A stretch of 13,416 nucleotides of DNA from DATFMP01 sp041477795 (GTDB lineage: Bacteria; SAR324; JACQKK01). The notes under the pieces were generated by a model that worked only from the letters and a program-made list of their open reading frames with translations, did not search any database and was not told the DNA's origin. This document shows positions 12,464-13,416 of this stretch, piece after piece (the first letter of the stretch is position 1; every line of letters starts with the position of its first letter). The stretch is taken from NCBI GenBank assembly GCA_041477795.1, contig JBGOUY010000104.1, forward strand, positions 1 through 13,416, written 5' to 3'. A program made the translations under genes and the position numbers.

Positions 12464-13180
12464 CTACACCTCCTGCTCGGTGGAGAGCAGCAGGAGCTGC
12501 GGGATGGTGACGTACTCGGGCTGCTGCAGCATGAACAGGATGCAGCGCGCCACGTCGCTGGCCTGCAGCGGATGCGCGACACTCTGCGCCTGCTCGGGCT
12601 GCACGGGCGCGTTGCGGGCCAGCTCGGTCTTGGTGAGGCCCGGCTGCACACAGGAGACGCGGATCTTCGTGCGGGCCAGCGCCTGGCGCAGCCCCTCGCT
12701 GAGCGCCTCGATGGCGAACTTGGTGCCGCAGTAGGCCTCCGCTCCCTTGCGCACCTTGGTGCCCAGCACGGAGGAGGTGCTGATGAGGTGCCCCTCGCCC
12801 ACGCGCTGGAAGTGCCGCAGCGCGGTGTAGATCATGCGGTAGGCGGCCTCCACGTTCACGCGCACCATCTCGCAGACGGCGTCGATGTCCACCTGGTCCC
12901 AGGGCGCGGCGGCGTTGAGGCCGGCGTTGTTGATCACCACGTCGCAGCGCCCCGTCTCCTTCAGGGCCAGGTCGATCAGGCGCTGGGGCATCTCGCGCTG
13001 GGCGATGTCCCCCGCCAGGCCCAGCGTGCCCGGCCAGCGCTGCTGCAGCTCGGCCAGGCGCTCGGGCCGCCGCCCGGCCAGCACCAGGCGCATGCCCGCC
13101 CCGTGCAGCACCTCGGCGGTGGCCAGCCCGATGCCGGCGGTGGCGCCCGTGATCAGGGCCGTGCGGTTGGCGAGTTCCAT
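12464..13180 (-). CDS. Short-chain dehydrogenase/reductase (SDR), classical type
   Basis: NAD(P)H-dependent oxidoreductase of 238 residues with every hallmark of a classical SDR: cofactor loop TGATAGIG (11-18), NNAG (84-87), N109 in the central helix, catalytic Ser in STSS (134-137), Y150 and K154 in YCGTK. The two Arg residues after the second strand (AGRRPERL, 36-43) favour NADP(H). The overall pattern resembles the YdfG-like serine/3-hydroxy acid dehydrogenase group, but the substrate cannot be read from sequence. ATG 13180 has no good ribosome site. It begins only 24 nt after the stop of the low-GC gene at the right edge, on the same strand, but its GC content matches the rest of the chromosome, not that gene. 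Confidence 0.88.
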   Translation of the reverse strand: MELANRTALITGATAGIGLATAEVLHGAGMRLVLAGRRPERLAELQQRWPGTLGLAGDIAQREMPQRLIDLALKETGRCDVVINNAGLNAAAPWDQVDIDAVCEMVRVNVEAAYRMIYTALRHFQRVGEGHLISTSSVLGTKVRKGAEAYCGTKFAIEALSEGLRQALARTKIRVSCVQPGLTKTELARNAPVQPEQAQSVAHPLQASDVARCILFMLQQPEYVTIPQLLLLSTEQEV

Positions 13181-13204
13181 GGGGTCGTGTCGCGAGTCTA
13201 CGAA

Positions 13205-13416
13205 CTACGCAAGGTCCATTTGGCGTTGGACGAGTTGGGGCGAGTCCAGCGCCAATGCGTCGAGCAATGCCTGTACATTTGCGCGATTGGTGCTTCGGCT
13301 CTTCATAATTGCTCTGGCTCCGTGAGCAATTAGAATTTCGTTTCCTTTCGCCTCTTCTGGCATTCCTTCATATACGGGCGTGAATAGCGGTACACCAAGC
13401 TTCAAACAAAGTTCTC
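13205..13416 (-). CDS. C-terminal part of a DprA/SLOG-like protein, cut by the window edge
   Basis: The frame is open to the right edge, so only the last 70 residues are seen; TAG is at 13205-13207. The visible part, LKLGVPLFTPVYEG followed by AKGNEILIAHGARAI (about residues 20-34 of the fragment), resembles the end of the SLOG Rossmann domain of DprA/Smf proteins (VPVFAVPG ... GNxLIxxGAxxI). A final helix-rich tail (NRANVQALLDAL) follows. DprA-like proteins process DNA in transformation, and relatives occur in defence islands. The base composition is close to 50% GC, much lower than the rest of the window, indicating a different origin. Identity rests on a short motif only. Confidence 0.4.
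   Translation of the reverse strand, partial: ELCLKLGVPLFTPVYEGMPEEAKGNEILIAHGARAIMKSRSTNRANVQALLDALALDSPQLVQRQMDLA

Noticed and set aside
10848..12734. 628-codon plus-strand open frame across benE and the SDR gene
   Set aside because: It is the reverse shadow of two strongly supported genes and has no domain features, only His/Gln/Arg/Gly-rich sequence.

Overview
The window looks like a chromosomal piece of a GC-rich bacterium, most likely a proteobacterium. The evidence is strong GC bias at third codon positions, sigma70-type promoters, and a class of intergenic palindromes common in GC-rich Beta- and Gammaproteobacteria. A menaquinone-type prenyltransferase (MenA) is present, which fits Gammaproteobacteria better than most Betaproteobacteria. 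No rRNA, tRNA or CRISPR was seen, so the taxon cannot be fixed from this sequence.

Layout, left to right. A prephenate dehydratase (pheA, +) runs from the left edge. It is followed by about 570 bp of short palindromes and one copy of a dispersed repeat, then a decayed IS481-type insertion sequence (1512-2521) whose transposase has lost two of its three catalytic acidic residues. Next come a small lipoprotein (-) and, divergent from it, a small heat-shock protein (+) with a perfect CIRCE operator and a strong terminator. Facing it is a minus-strand unit made of a PuuD-like membrane protein, a previously easy-to-miss 31-residue single-helix membrane protein (4035-4130) and its own terminator. 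Then tyrA (-), so both branches to phenylalanine and tyrosine lie in this window although not in one operon.

The central block is polyamine synthesis: speD and speE (+), probably followed by a gene of unknown function with a basic Pro/Arg-rich tail. speD has a strong promoter, a leader of about 210 nt with four predicted hairpins and a possible seven-codon leader peptide, and an unusual TTG start that directly abuts a TAA. A divergent lipoprotein gene lies upstream. This block of about 3 kb is bracketed by two inverted copies of a repeat centred on a 28-bp perfect palindrome (6082-6109 and 9217-9244).

From 9017 to 9918 there is no gene but a dense patchwork of hairpins and MITE-like inverted-repeat pairs. 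After it, three minus-strand genes follow: an SDR oxidoreductase, a BenE-family transporter and menA. A second copy of the dispersed repeat from near 1000 lies between the SDR gene and benE. At the extreme right (13205-13416) GC content drops sharply and a truncated gene begins whose C-terminus resembles DprA/SLOG proteins; this looks like the edge of acquired DNA.

No clearly new multi-gene system is demonstrated. The best candidates for undescribed biology are the speD leader RNA with its leader peptide, the 31-residue membrane protein beside the PuuD-like gene, the speDE-linked basic-tail protein, and the family of palindromic/MITE-like repeats.
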